Positions 1-7,361 of a DNA stretch of 64,000 nucleotides are shown piece by piece (position 1 is the first letter of the stretch; the number at the start of each line of letters is the position of its first letter). Source of the DNA: Clostridiales bacterium. Its GTDB lineage: Bacteria > Bacillota > Clostridia > Christensenellales > Aristaeellaceae. Below the pieces are notes generated by a model, which worked only from the letters and a program-made list of their open reading frames with translations, made no database searches and was not told the origin of the DNA. The translations under genes and the position numbers were made by a program. The DNA lies in NCBI GenBank assembly GCA_024684375.1, contig JAIKWZ010000042.1, forward strand, positions 62,001 to 126,000, in the 5' to 3' direction.

Positions 1-708
1 CGTATTGGGTACGTTTATCTCGTTTACAGCCGTTTGGGAATAATCAGATGGCCGCGAAATCCCCCTGTCGAATGCGCTCCAAACAAAGCTGTAGCTGAAA
101 CCGCAATCCACATAGGCGTGATATAGGCTGGACTTGAGGCTCATCCTGACGTATCCGCCCTTAATCGCAAACGTCAGGCACACCGCCAACAGCAACGCAG
201 CGATCGAAAGCCTGAAAAGGCCGTGCAGCTTTTCCTTTCGGTACTTGGGCGACTTTATAAACAGCAAGATGAGTCCCACTGTCAGCAAAACCGCAAGCAG
301 TCCTATCAGGGCGATCTGCCACCACTTGTAATATACCGTCAACAGTCCGGCTGCGCCTAATGAAAGCGCGAGATCGGCAAAAGTAAGCGGATATCCTGTC
401 CTGTGCCTGAGCACCAAATAGTTGACTATGCCAAGCGTGAGCCAAATGATGGAAACGAGCGTAATGGAAAACAGCTTTCTTCTGAACAGCAGGGCTATAG
501 CCAGCGTGAACGCTACGATCAGACAGCCAAGTACGAAGGCGACCGGGTTTTGACAAATAAAGCCTATGGCTGCGCCAATACCAAAGCGGGAAAGCGCTTC
601 AAGTATGAAATTGATCAGGACTCCCCCGCACAGCATTATAACGGTCCCTCCTAGAGGGAACCTTTTGCCGAGGCCTTCTCTCATTACTGCCCCTGTTCTG
701 TTCTTCAT
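1..708 (-). CDS. LTA-synthase-like sulfatase-family membrane protein, N-terminal part (runs off left edge)
   Basis: The frame is open for 236 codons from an ATG at 708 to base 1 and has no stop, so only the N-terminal part is in the window. A GAGG site lies 8 bases before the ATG. The translation shows about five hydrophobic segments, then an extracellular stretch with GISRPSDYSQTAVNEI just before the edge. In clostridial LTA synthase-like proteins, the segment reading 'YS..AV..I' joins the membrane part to the extracellular sulfatase-fold domain, which transfers glycerol-phosphate or phosphoethanolamine to cell-surface polymers. That catalytic domain lies outside the window, so the family call rests on the membrane part alone. 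The gene starts 16 bases after the btuD-like stop and may be co-transcribed with the B12 transporter genes. Confidence 0.68.
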   Translation of the reverse strand, partial: MKNRTGAVMREGLGKRFPLGGTVIMLCGGVLINFILEALSRFGIGAAIGFICQNPVAFVLGCLIVAFTLAIALLFRRKLFSITLVSIIWLTLGIVNYLVLRHRTGYPLTFADLALSLGAAGLLTVYYKWWQIALIGLLAVLLTVGLILLFIKSPKYRKEKLHGLFRLSIAALLLAVCLTFAIKGGYVRMSLKSSLYHAYVDCGFSYSFVWSAFDRGISRPSDYSQTAVNEINVPNT

Positions 709-724
709 AAGCCTAACCTCATTA

Positions 725-1504
725 TTATTGCGGATCGATGAAGGGTTTTTCTGTCCACTGGGAAAGCATCTCCCGCATCCAGCCGTATACATCCATACCG
801 TAGACATCTTCCAGCTTCTCGCGTGAAAGGCATGAATCGATTTCCCCCTTCGCTACGGCTTTGCCATTGTTGAGCAGCACCGCGGCGGTTCCGTATTTTT
901 TCGCGAGGGAAAGGTCGTGCACTACACTTATGACTCCCCTGCCTCCGGTCTTCAGCCACTCACCAATAAGTGAAAAAATATGCTTCTGATAGATCAGGTC
1001 CAGATGATTGGCGGGTTCGTCAAGTATTAGTATTCGCGGATCCTGCGCGAAAACCTGAGCAAGGAACACCCTTTGCAGTTCTCCTCCGGAAAGCTCGAGC
1101 ACGCTGGAGCGTCTGAAGGCTTGAAGCCCGGTCGCGTTAAGCGCTTTTTCAATTTGTTCCTCATCATCCTGGCCTTTTGAAGACAGAAAGCTCCTTTTGT
1201 AGGCATACCTGCCGAGCGCAACCACTTCTTCAACCGTATATGCGTAATTGACCGAGTTTTTCTGGGACAAAACGCCTATAGCCCTGGCTCTGGAATGAAC
1301 ATCCATGCGATCGACCGCTTTGCCCATAAAGCGTATTTCGCCGGTATACTTAACGCCTTGAGCGATAGCTTCCACGATCGTAGACTTCCCGGCGCCGTTG
1401 GGTCCCACGAGCATCAGCCACTGTCCGGGCTCAAGAGTGAAGGAAACGTTATCTAAAGCCAAAACGGAAGAGTATCTTACGCTCAGATCCTTTATCTCAA
1501 GCAT
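725..1504 (-). CDS. btuD: ABC transporter ATP-binding protein, cobalamin/iron-siderophore type (BtuD-like)
   Basis: This is a 259-residue cytoplasmic ATPase of the FecE/BtuD family, which powers type II importers for vitamin B12, haem or siderophores. Walker A is GPNGAGKST at 34-42, the Q-loop Q is at 81, the signature LSGGE is at 138-142, Walker B is ILILDEP at 158-164 and the switch His is H196. An in-frame TTG lies two codons upstream (1510). The ATG at 1504 is preferred, with AAGGGG about 10 bases before it that overlaps the end of the permease gene. The cobalamin riboswitch upstream of the operon makes B12 or a corrinoid precursor the most likely cargo; the ATPase sequence alone cannot tell B12 from iron chelates. 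Confidence 0.85.
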   Translation of the reverse strand: MLEIKDLSVRYSSVLALDNVSFTLEPGQWLMLVGPNGAGKSTIVEAIAQGVKYTGEIRFMGKAVDRMDVHSRARAIGVLSQKNSVNYAYTVEEVVALGRYAYKRSFLSSKGQDDEEQIEKALNATGLQAFRRSSVLELSGGELQRVFLAQVFAQDPRILILDEPANHLDLIYQKHIFSLIGEWLKTGGRGVISVVHDLSLAKKYGTAAVLLNNGKAVAKGEIDSCLSREKLEDVYGMDVYGWMREMLSQWTEKPFIDPQ

Positions 1505-1511
1505 ATACAAT

Positions 1512-2543
1512 CTACCCCTTCCGCCTGCTGCGGTAAAACACCAGGATGAAAGCCACGGCGCCGATCAGAGAAGTCACCAAACCGATCTGCAGTTCTATTG
1601 GGCTCAGCAGCGTTCTGGCTATCAGGTCCGCAAACAGCAGGAAAATGGCGCCGGAAAACATGGAAGCCGGAAGCAGCTTTTTATGGTTCGGCCCGGTTAT
1701 CATGCGAGACATGTGTGGCATAACCAACCCGACAAAACCGATCGAACCTGATATGGAAACGCATACGCCCGTTAAAACGGACACGGCGATCAGAATGACC
1801 ATCTTCACGCGCTTAACGTGTACTCCGACATGTCTGGCATTGTCCTCGCCTATGGCAAGCGCGTTCAGCTCACGTGCATGAAGCAGGATTACCCCTCCGC
1901 ACAGCGCAAGAAAGATAGTCAGGATGCGCGCGTGAGAATAACCGGTACCGCTTAAAGAACCCATCATCCAGAACGCAATTGATTTCACATGATCGCTGGT
2001 AAATGAGATGATCAGGTTTATCACGCTCGAAGCGAACATCGAAAAGATGACGCCTATAAGGATAATGGTGTTAGTTGAAAGGGAATGATCCAGGGCGTAT
2101 GCCAGTGACAGGATCAGAATAAGCGAGATGAAAGCGAACAGCATTGCAAGCAGCATAACCCCGCCGTAAGTCGTGCCGGGTATATAAAAGCCGAAAGCCA
2201 TGGCAATAACAGCGCCCAGTGCAGCACCGGATGATACCCCAAGCGTCGATCCGTCCGCGAGCGGATTGCGGATAAGCCCCTGCATGGCAGCGCCGCACAG
2301 GGAAAGCGAAGCCCCGACAAGAGACACGTTTATGACCCTTGGAAGCCGCACATTGAGTATTATGGTTTTGGATATGCCCGCCGGGGCTTCCCTTCCTGTC
2401 ATGCTGTACAATATGGCCTTAAGCGTGTTTTCGAGCGCGATAGGTACGCTTCCGGCACACACGCACAGCAGCATAGTCATAATCAGCGCCAAACCGAACG
2501 CTGCATAGGCTAACAGCGACAGGCCCTCCCTGTGCTTGCGCAT
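1512..2543 (-). CDS. btuC: FecCD-family ABC transporter permease (BtuC-like)
   Basis: This is a 343-residue polytopic membrane protein of the FecCD/BtuC family, with about ten hydrophobic segments. The hallmark stretches RLPRVINVSLVGASLSLCGA and NPLADGSTLGVSSGAALGAV are present, as is the conserved region before the last helices (GLVMPHMSRMITGPNHKKLLP). A longer frame runs upstream to 2666, but it would overlap the binding-protein gene by 65 bases. The ATG at 2543 has GGAGG just before it and begins MRKHREG, typical for the family, so it is taken as the start. It forms the membrane channel with the adjacent ATPase and binding protein. Confidence 0.88.
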   Translation of the reverse strand: MRKHREGLSLLAYAAFGLALIMTMLLCVCAGSVPIALENTLKAILYSMTGREAPAGISKTIILNVRLPRVINVSLVGASLSLCGAAMQGLIRNPLADGSTLGVSSGAALGAVIAMAFGFYIPGTTYGGVMLLAMLFAFISLILILSLAYALDHSLSTNTIILIGVIFSMFASSVINLIISFTSDHVKSIAFWMMGSLSGTGYSHARILTIFLALCGGVILLHARELNALAIGEDNARHVGVHVKRVKMVILIAVSVLTGVCVSISGSIGFVGLVMPHMSRMITGPNHKKLLPASMFSGAIFLLFADLIARTLLSPIELQIGLVTSLIGAVAFILVFYRSRRKG

Positions 2544-2601
2544 TTTCCTCCAGTTTGCAAAGCGGGAGAGCTGATCCGCTCCCCCGCAAATCTTTTCTTG
2601 C

Positions 2602-3522
2602 TCAGGCGGCCGGCTCGAGCGCCTCGCTTTGTGCATCCACAAACGCGGAAAGAACTTCAGCGGCATCCATAAGCCTGGGACCGGGACGAGAGATGGAGTT
2701 GGAATCCGCGTTCAGTATCGCCTTGTTCTTTATCGCCTTCATATCCTGCCATTTCTCTCGGGAAAGGATCTCCTCAACCGGGGTGGGACCCATGCCGTAA
2801 TACATGGTGATGGTGACGATAAAGTCCGGGTCCCTGGCAATGACCTGCTCCTCGGAAATAGCGTTCCAGCCTTCGGTATCCGCAAAAATGTTGGTCAGTC
2901 CGCACATGGTAGCCAGTTCATCCATGAACGTGTTTTTGCCGGCAGTCCACAGGCCCCACTGCAGCGGAGAAACCTCAAAGTACACGGTCTTGCCGGTGTC
3001 TTCGCTGGAAGCGTCGATCGTTTCAAAGGTTTCCTTCATGCTGCTGATCAACGCATCGGCTTCGGCATCCTTGCCCATCAGCTTGCCGATCATCGCGATG
3101 GAAACGTACACCTCGTCGATAGTCTGGGCGTTGCTTACCGCGACCTTGACCCCATTGGCTTCCAGCTGATTGACCTGATCCACGGACTGAGCCATGTCAC
3201 TCATGAGCACAAGCTGGGGCTCCAGCGCCAGTATCTGCTCAATGTTGGTCTCGTATCCGGACTGCACGGAGGGCTTCTCAAGCACGGAAGGCGGATAATC
3301 GCAGTATTCGCCCCTTCCTACCAGCAAGTCCTCACAGCCCAGCGCGCACAGGATCTCGCAGTCGGACGCAGTGAGCGCCACGATGCGGGTAGCAGGCTCA
3401 GAAAGCGTGACCTCGCGGCCGTACATGTCGGTAACTGTAACGACGCCGTCTTCAGCGAAAGCAGCTGCAAAACTCAGCAGCATTATCAGCGCAATACCTG
3501 CGGCAATGATCTTCCGGGACAT
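2602..3522 (-). CDS. btuF: Periplasmic-binding-protein-fold substrate-binding protein for corrinoids (BtuF-like)
   Basis: This 306-residue extracellular protein has an N-terminal signal peptide (about residues 1-23, ending AAAFA-ED). It then shows the helical-backbone binding fold of the BtuF/FhuD family: VTVTDMYGREVTLSEPATRIVAL near the start and the SGYETNIEQILALEPQLVL stretch typical of the first lobe. It should capture the ligand and deliver it to BtuC/BtuD. The first gene after a cobalamin riboswitch is often this component. The odd point is that no lipobox cysteine is visible, although binding proteins of monoderm bacteria are normally lipid-anchored; cleavage by signal peptidase I is predicted. 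The start has GGAGG 8 bases upstream. Confidence 0.85.
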   Translation of the reverse strand: MSRKIIAAGIALIMLLSFAAAFAEDGVVTVTDMYGREVTLSEPATRIVALTASDCEILCALGCEDLLVGRGEYCDYPPSVLEKPSVQSGYETNIEQILALEPQLVLMSDMAQSVDQVNQLEANGVKVAVSNAQTIDEVYVSIAMIGKLMGKDAEADALISSMKETFETIDASSEDTGKTVYFEVSPLQWGLWTAGKNTFMDELATMCGLTNIFADTEGWNAISEEQVIARDPDFIVTITMYYGMGPTPVEEILSREKWQDMKAIKNKAILNADSNSISRPGPRLMDAAEVLSAFVDAQSEALEPAA

Positions 3523-3579
3523 TTTCTTTTCCTCCTGATATACAGATCAAATGAGTCAGCGGAAGAATACTCTTCCTGA

Positions 3580-3613
3580 AGAAAAACACCCAGCCGTGTT
3601 TCCATACGGCCGG
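3580..3613 (-). terminator. Intrinsic terminator of the riboswitch expression platform
   Basis: On the minus strand an 8-bp stem (CCGGCCGT / ACGGCTGG, one G-U pair) with an 8-base loop is followed by GTGTTTTTCTTC. It lies between the cobalamin aptamer and btuF, so ligand binding probably favours termination here. Confidence 0.8.
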
Positions 3614-3648
3614 AAGCGTATCCCATACCCAGGGGATCAGGCTCTTCA

Positions 3649-3838
3649 CGGTGCAAACAAGTCTCCCGGCTTAACTTCATCCTACTTGCGCGTCTTCCCG
3701 CCTTGGCAGTGACTTTAGGAAAATGTTCCATGCGCGTTTATCAGCTTCACGGTTGCTGGGACAGCCCGGAAATCTCATCCGGTTCCTATGGCATCCCTCA
3801 TCCCGGAGGAATGCCGCGTCAATGGCGCAGATGCACCG
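3649..3838 (-). promoter_or_regulatory. Cobalamin (B12) riboswitch aptamer
   Basis: On the minus strand the RNA is closed by a perfect 7-bp P1 helix: CGGTGCA (3838-3832) pairs with TGCACCG (3655-3649). Inside are the family's conserved boxes in the right order. These are a GGATGAGATTTCCGGGCTG-type core followed by CCAGCAACCGTGA, then CACTGCC, GGCGGGAAG, and the B12 box AAGCCGGGAGACTTG (about 3660-3674). The family senses adenosylcobalamin or other cobalamins and switches off uptake and synthesis genes. A terminator hairpin follows, so control is probably by premature termination. Confidence 0.93.
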
Positions 3839-3858
3839 ACTGTTCATTTGTCTTTCAT

Positions 3859-3888
3859 ATTATACGGCTGTTTTGAGCGCTTAGTCAA
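3859..3888 (-). promoter_or_regulatory. Sigma-A promoter for the riboswitch-btuFCD transcript
   Basis: Minus-strand TTGACT (3888-3883), an 18-bp spacer, and TATAAT (3864-3859). The start point would fall about 15 bases before the riboswitch P1 helix. Confidence 0.8.
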
Positions 3889-3938
3889 TCAGTTTACAAA
3901 TATTAACGCTTGAAACGGGCTTTTTTACGCTTGCAAGC

Positions 3939-3967
3939 TTGCCATAAGCCGGCTGATTTGATATAAT
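3939..3967 (+). promoter_or_regulatory. Sigma-A promoter for the ACT-alr genes
   Basis: TTGCCA (3939-3944), a 17-bp spacer and TATAAT (3962-3967), about 30 bases before the ATG of the ACT-domain gene. It is divergent from the btu promoter. Confidence 0.8.
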
Positions 3968-3997
3968 AATTGATAGTTTTTTCTGTGAGGCGGACAC

Positions 3998-4429
3998 ATG
4001 GAGATAACTCAGGTTTCCGTTTTTGTTGAAAACCGCAAAGGCAGCATAGCCGAGCTTACGACTCTGCTTGGCAGGGCAGGATACAACATCTACGCGCTCG
4101 CCATAGCCGAAACCGACAATTTCGGCGTGTGCCGCATGATAATCGACAGGCCAAAGAACGCTTTTGAACTCCTTAAGAGCTCCGGCTACACAGTCAGGCT
4201 CGTGGATGTGCTTGCAGTAAGGGTACCTGACCGGCCCAGCGGCTTGGCGGATGTGCTTTCGATAATTGAGAAAGAAGACATTTCCGTGGAATACCTGTAC
4301 TCCTTTTTGAGGAATGCCGGTTTTGACGCGCTGATAGTGTTTAAACTTAGTGATAACCTGCTTGCCGAGATCGCGCTTAGAGAAAACTACGTTCAGGTGG
4401 TCTCTCCCGCTGAGGTCCATTCCCTGTGA
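3998..4429 (+). CDS. Tandem ACT-domain amino-acid-binding protein
   Basis: This small cytoplasmic protein of 143 residues is made of two ACT folds in a row. The first starts QVSVFVENRKGSIAELTTLL and the second LAVRVPDRPSGLADVLSIIE; both show the Gly-containing turn between strand 1 and helix 1 that binds amino-acid ligands. No catalytic domain is attached. Stand-alone double-ACT proteins are usually sensors or are uncharacterised, and their ligands are often branched-chain or aromatic amino acids. The stop overlaps the GTG start of alr, so the two are translationally coupled; a link to alanine or cell-wall amino-acid supply is an inference from position only. A good promoter precedes it. Confidence 0.8.
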   Translation: MEITQVSVFVENRKGSIAELTTLLGRAGYNIYALAIAETDNFGVCRMIIDRPKNAFELLKSSGYTVRLVDVLAVRVPDRPSGLADVLSIIEKEDISVEYLYSFLRNAGFDALIVFKLSDNLLAEIALRENYVQVVSPAEVHSL

Positions 4430-5529
4430 AACGACTTGAGCTTGTGACAGATCTGGAACGGATCCGTCTGAACGCCCTTGCCATACGCAAAAGGCTGCCC
4501 GATAAAGTCAGAATGCTCGCTGTCGTGAAAGCGGACGCATACGGGCACGGCGCGGCGCAGGTCGCAAGATCTCTTTCCGGAACAGCAGACTGTTTCGCGG
4601 TTGCCACCGTACCTGAAGGCTGCGAGCTAAGAAGCGCAGGCATCACCCTTCCGATACTTGTGCTGGGTGCATGTACCGGATCAGAAGACGCGCAGGCCGG
4701 CATCGACCAGGAACTGACTTTGACCGCAGCTTCCTCAGACGGGTTGAAACTGCTCAACGAGACGGCAAGTTCGCATGACAGCCGTGTCCGCGTAGCTCTT
4801 AAGATAGATACAGGCATGACCCGCCTTGGCTTTCGCGGAAAAGATGAGCTTGCCTCAGCGCTCGACTATCTGAAAAACAGCTGCGGGGACCGTCTGATAT
4901 TGTGTGAGCTGTTTACGCATTTTGCCGACGGTGAGGATCCCGCGTTCACATCTGTGCAGCGTGATGCGTTTTCCTCCGCAATAAAACAGGTAAACCAGGC
5001 AGGCTATCACCCAATGTGTCATGCCGCCGCTTCCGAAACGATGCTGGTTTCTGAAAACCAGTTTGACATGGTCAGAGCGGGTATAGCGCTATACGGCACG
5101 GGGGTTGCTGCGCTTAAGAACGATATCTTTCCCGCGCAGAAGCTTGTCACGCATCCTGTTGCTTTCCATACGATTTCCACCGGTGAAAGCGTCGGTTACA
5201 GCCGCGCATTCATCGCTAAGCGGCCTTCCCGCATAATGACGATCCCCTGCGGGTACGGCGACGGATATCCGCGCATACTCAGCGGCAAAAGCCGTGTCCT
5301 CCTGCACGGAAAAAGCGCTCCAGTCGTAGGAAATATTTGCATGGATATGATGATGTGCGATGTGACCGATATACCTGAGGCGGACTGCGCATCCACTGTT
5401 GTCTTGCTGGGCAGGGACGGAAATGAACGCATAACTCCCGACGAATTGGCTGAGCTTGCGGGCACGATCCCTTACGAGATCATGCTTGGCTTCTCAGGGC
5501 GGGTCGAAAAAAACTGGATTAACGAATGA
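4426..5529 (+). CDS. alr: Alanine racemase
   Basis: This PLP enzyme interconverts L- and D-alanine, giving the D-Ala used in peptidoglycan. It has 367 residues, the usual length. The PLP lysine is K35 in VVKADAYGHG, and the second catalytic residue is the Tyr at 258 in GESVGYSRAF. The conserved IDTGMTRLGF (about 127-136) and NICMDMMMCDVT near the C-terminus are also present. The start is GTG at 4426, overlapping the preceding stop by 4 bases; the first residues MKRLELVTDLERIRLNA match the normal N-terminus of the family, so no upstream start is needed. The envelope context fits, since murJ and a class A PBP are elsewhere in the window. Confidence 0.96.
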   Translation: MKRLELVTDLERIRLNALAIRKRLPDKVRMLAVVKADAYGHGAAQVARSLSGTADCFAVATVPEGCELRSAGITLPILVLGACTGSEDAQAGIDQELTLTAASSDGLKLLNETASSHDSRVRVALKIDTGMTRLGFRGKDELASALDYLKNSCGDRLILCELFTHFADGEDPAFTSVQRDAFSSAIKQVNQAGYHPMCHAAASETMLVSENQFDMVRAGIALYGTGVAALKNDIFPAQKLVTHPVAFHTISTGESVGYSRAFIAKRPSRIMTIPCGYGDGYPRILSGKSRVLLHGKSAPVVGNICMDMMMCDVTDIPEADCASTVVLLGRDGNERITPDELAELAGTIPYEIMLGFSGRVEKNWINE

Positions 5530-5542
5530 GGTTTGATTTATC

Positions 5543-6292
5543 ATGCGAGAGCTTGTAGTAAAGGGTCTGGGTCTGTACATCGTGATGGCGATTGTCTGCG
5601 CGATAGCCGCGTTTGCGGGTTCGGCAGTACTGGGCGTGATACTCAGCGGGCTGCTGTATTTCGCATTTTTGGTGCTCATGTACGCTGAAGGCGCAACTGC
5701 CGGTGAACACCAGGTCGGTGTTTCTGACATGGTATTGCGCTTAAAGCAGGAAGGCAAACAGCCTGAAAGCCGAGTGCTGAAAAGCATGTATGAACCCAAA
5801 AAAGGAGTCATTGCTTTTCTTATCCTCAGCTTGCCTCTGGTCGCCCTTGCTGTTGTTAACCTGATTTTCGCCCCTTCATCAGCCAGCGAAAACACGTTAG
5901 GTACCATTACAAGGATCGTTTTCCTTCCTCAGGCGTTTTTGACAGTGTGGATGAATTCTCTTGTCAAGCTTGACATCAGCGGCGCGATGGAAGCAGGCAA
6001 AGCCGTCTTAAAGGGAATAGACTACGGCGGCCCTGACATTAACGGAATAATCTCTGCCGCAGGCAAAATCAGCACCTACGCCTTCGCTTCAGACTCAAGC
6101 AGTCTAACTCTGATGAGGATACTGTACATCCCCTTCAGCATCTTCCCGCCTCTTGCGATGCTCATCGGCTACCTTCAGGGACCCCGTCTCAGGAAACGCA
6201 CTCTGAATGCCATGATGTCTGGTTCCCGCAAAAAGCAGCGCCGAATGAGGAAACAGAACAAAGGTTTCCGCCCCGCGAAACCGCAAATATAG
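5543..6292 (+). CDS. Hypothetical polytopic membrane protein
   Basis: This 249-residue protein belongs to no family that I recognise. It has about four or five hydrophobic segments: two near the N-terminus (roughly 5-48), one around 88-110, one or two between about 125 and 210. The C-terminus is strongly basic (SRKKQRRMRKQNKGFR), which should remain cytoplasmic. It starts 14 bases after the alr stop with no separate promoter, so it is probably the last gene of the ACT-alr unit. Its position suggests an envelope role, but nothing in the sequence defines one. Confidence 0.7.
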   Translation: MRELVVKGLGLYIVMAIVCAIAAFAGSAVLGVILSGLLYFAFLVLMYAEGATAGEHQVGVSDMVLRLKQEGKQPESRVLKSMYEPKKGVIAFLILSLPLVALAVVNLIFAPSSASENTLGTITRIVFLPQAFLTVWMNSLVKLDISGAMEAGKAVLKGIDYGGPDINGIISAAGKISTYAFASDSSSLTLMRILYIPFSIFPPLAMLIGYLQGPRLRKRTLNAMMSGSRKKQRRMRKQNKGFRPAKPQI

Positions 6293-6321
6293 TTGCTTTT
6301 GATCACTCGAGCTGTTATAAT
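6293..6321 (+). promoter_or_regulatory. Near-consensus promoter abutting the rsmD start codon
   Basis: TTGCTT (6293-6298), a 17-bp spacer, and TATAAT (6316-6321). The rsmD ATG starts at 6324, only 3 bases past the -10 box, so a normal transcription start (about 6328) would lie inside the first codons. Confidence 0.6.
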
Positions 6322-6323
6322 AT

Positions 6324-6881
6324 ATGAGGATCATCGCGGGAGAGTTTAAAGGCCGACGTCTTGCCGCTCCGGAAGGTTTGGCGACGCGCCCGACGCAGGA
6401 TAAGATCCGGGAAGCGCTTTTCAGCATGATCCAGCTATACGTACCTGGGGCTACGGTGCTTGACCTGTTCGGCGGCACCGGTGCGTTGGCTTTAGAGGCA
6501 ATAAGCAGAGGCGCCGAATCGGTCTATATATGCGACATCTCACGCCCTGCTCAGAAAGCGATCGAAACAAATATCAACGCCTTGCTTGGAGAGACTGATC
6601 GGGTCACGTTGATCAAGGCGGACTACCGCGTCGCGCTTAAACTGCTGTCGGATAAAAAGTTTGACCTGGTGTTCCTCGATCCGCCCTATGCTGAGGAATG
6701 CGCGTATACGACCGGACTCAGCTATCTGCTGGAGCATGATATGCTTGGCAGCGAAGCCATTGCCGTTGTGGAAAAACGCAAGAACGCTTCTTTCGTTTAT
6801 CCGGAGGGATTTGAGGTAATAAGATCCCGCAATTATTCTGATACGGTTATCGAGTTGCTCAGAAGGGAAGTAAAACTTTGA
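6324..6881 (+). CDS. rsmD: 16S rRNA (guanine966-N2)-methyltransferase RsmD
   Basis: This 185-residue SAM-dependent enzyme methylates G966 of 16S rRNA. Recognised features are the family N-terminus MRIIAGEFKGRRL, the TRPTQDKIREALFS segment, the SAM-binding motif LDLFGGTGALALEA (about 49-62) and the catalytic LDPPY in place of NPPY (about 116-120). The ATG at 6324 gives the conserved N-terminus exactly, yet no ribosome site precedes it and a -10 box ends two bases upstream. It overlaps coaD by 4 bases; rsmD-coaD is a common bacterial pair. Confidence 0.94.
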   Translation: MRIIAGEFKGRRLAAPEGLATRPTQDKIREALFSMIQLYVPGATVLDLFGGTGALALEAISRGAESVYICDISRPAQKAIETNINALLGETDRVTLIKADYRVALKLLSDKKFDLVFLDPPYAEECAYTTGLSYLLEHDMLGSEAIAVVEKRKNASFVYPEGFEVIRSRNYSDTVIELLRREVKL

Positions 6882-7357
6882 ACGGACTGTTTGCCGGGAG
6901 CTTTTCTCCGCCAACCAACGGCCATATAGATATAATCCTGCGAAGCGCACCCATGTTCGAGACGCTGTATGTGGCCGTAATGGCAAACCCAGACAAAACA
7001 TATCTATTCTCCCCTTCCGAGCGTATAGATATGCTTCAGGAATGTGTGGGCACGCTTCCAAATGTCAGGCTTATCCAGGGAAGCGGATTGACTTCCATTC
7101 TCGCCCAGAAGCTGGGCTGCCACATGCTCGTACGCGGCGTAAGAGACAGCTCTGACTATGACTACGAAAAGAAAATGGCAGACATGAATTTCGCGCTGTG
7201 CGGCGTGGATACGCTGCTTTTGCCTGCCAGGCAGTCTCTGTCCCAGGTATCCTCCAGTCTTGTGCTCGAGATCGCCCAGCTCGGAGGAGACGTAAGCAAA
7301 TTTGTTCCCGAAACTGTTTTGAATCATATACAAACCGCCCTAAAAAAGGAGTGTTAG
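6878..7357 (+). CDS. coaD: Phosphopantetheine adenylyltransferase
   Basis: This enzyme transfers AMP from ATP to 4'-phosphopantetheine, the fourth step of coenzyme A synthesis. It has 159 residues, the usual size. The nucleotidyltransferase motif appears as AGSFSPPTNGH (6-16), where most relatives have GSFDP; the Asp is Ser here. RGVRDSSDYDYE (about 88-99) and the C-terminal VSSSLVLEIAQLGGDV are present; the latter has Leu where Arg or Lys is usual. The start is TTG, overlapping the rsmD stop (TTGA), and the next residues NGLFAGSF fit the family start. Confidence 0.93.
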   Translation: MNGLFAGSFSPPTNGHIDIILRSAPMFETLYVAVMANPDKTYLFSPSERIDMLQECVGTLPNVRLIQGSGLTSILAQKLGCHMLVRGVRDSSDYDYEKKMADMNFALCGVDTLLLPARQSLSQVSSSLVLEIAQLGGDVSKFVPETVLNHIQTALKKEC

Positions 7358-7361
7358 ACCC

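Noticed and set aside
161-556. 131-codon minus-strand frame
   Set aside because: It is in another frame of the LTA-synthase-like gene, whose reading is supported by hydrophobic segments and family motifs.
2544-2666. 41-codon N-terminal extension of the FecCD permease
   Set aside because: It would overlap the binding-protein gene and lacks a ribosome site; the ATG at 2543 is preceded by GGAGG.
3452-3731. Small minus-strand frames of 65 and 81 codons
   Set aside because: They fall in the cobalamin riboswitch and the terminator platform, and have no family resemblance or ribosome site.
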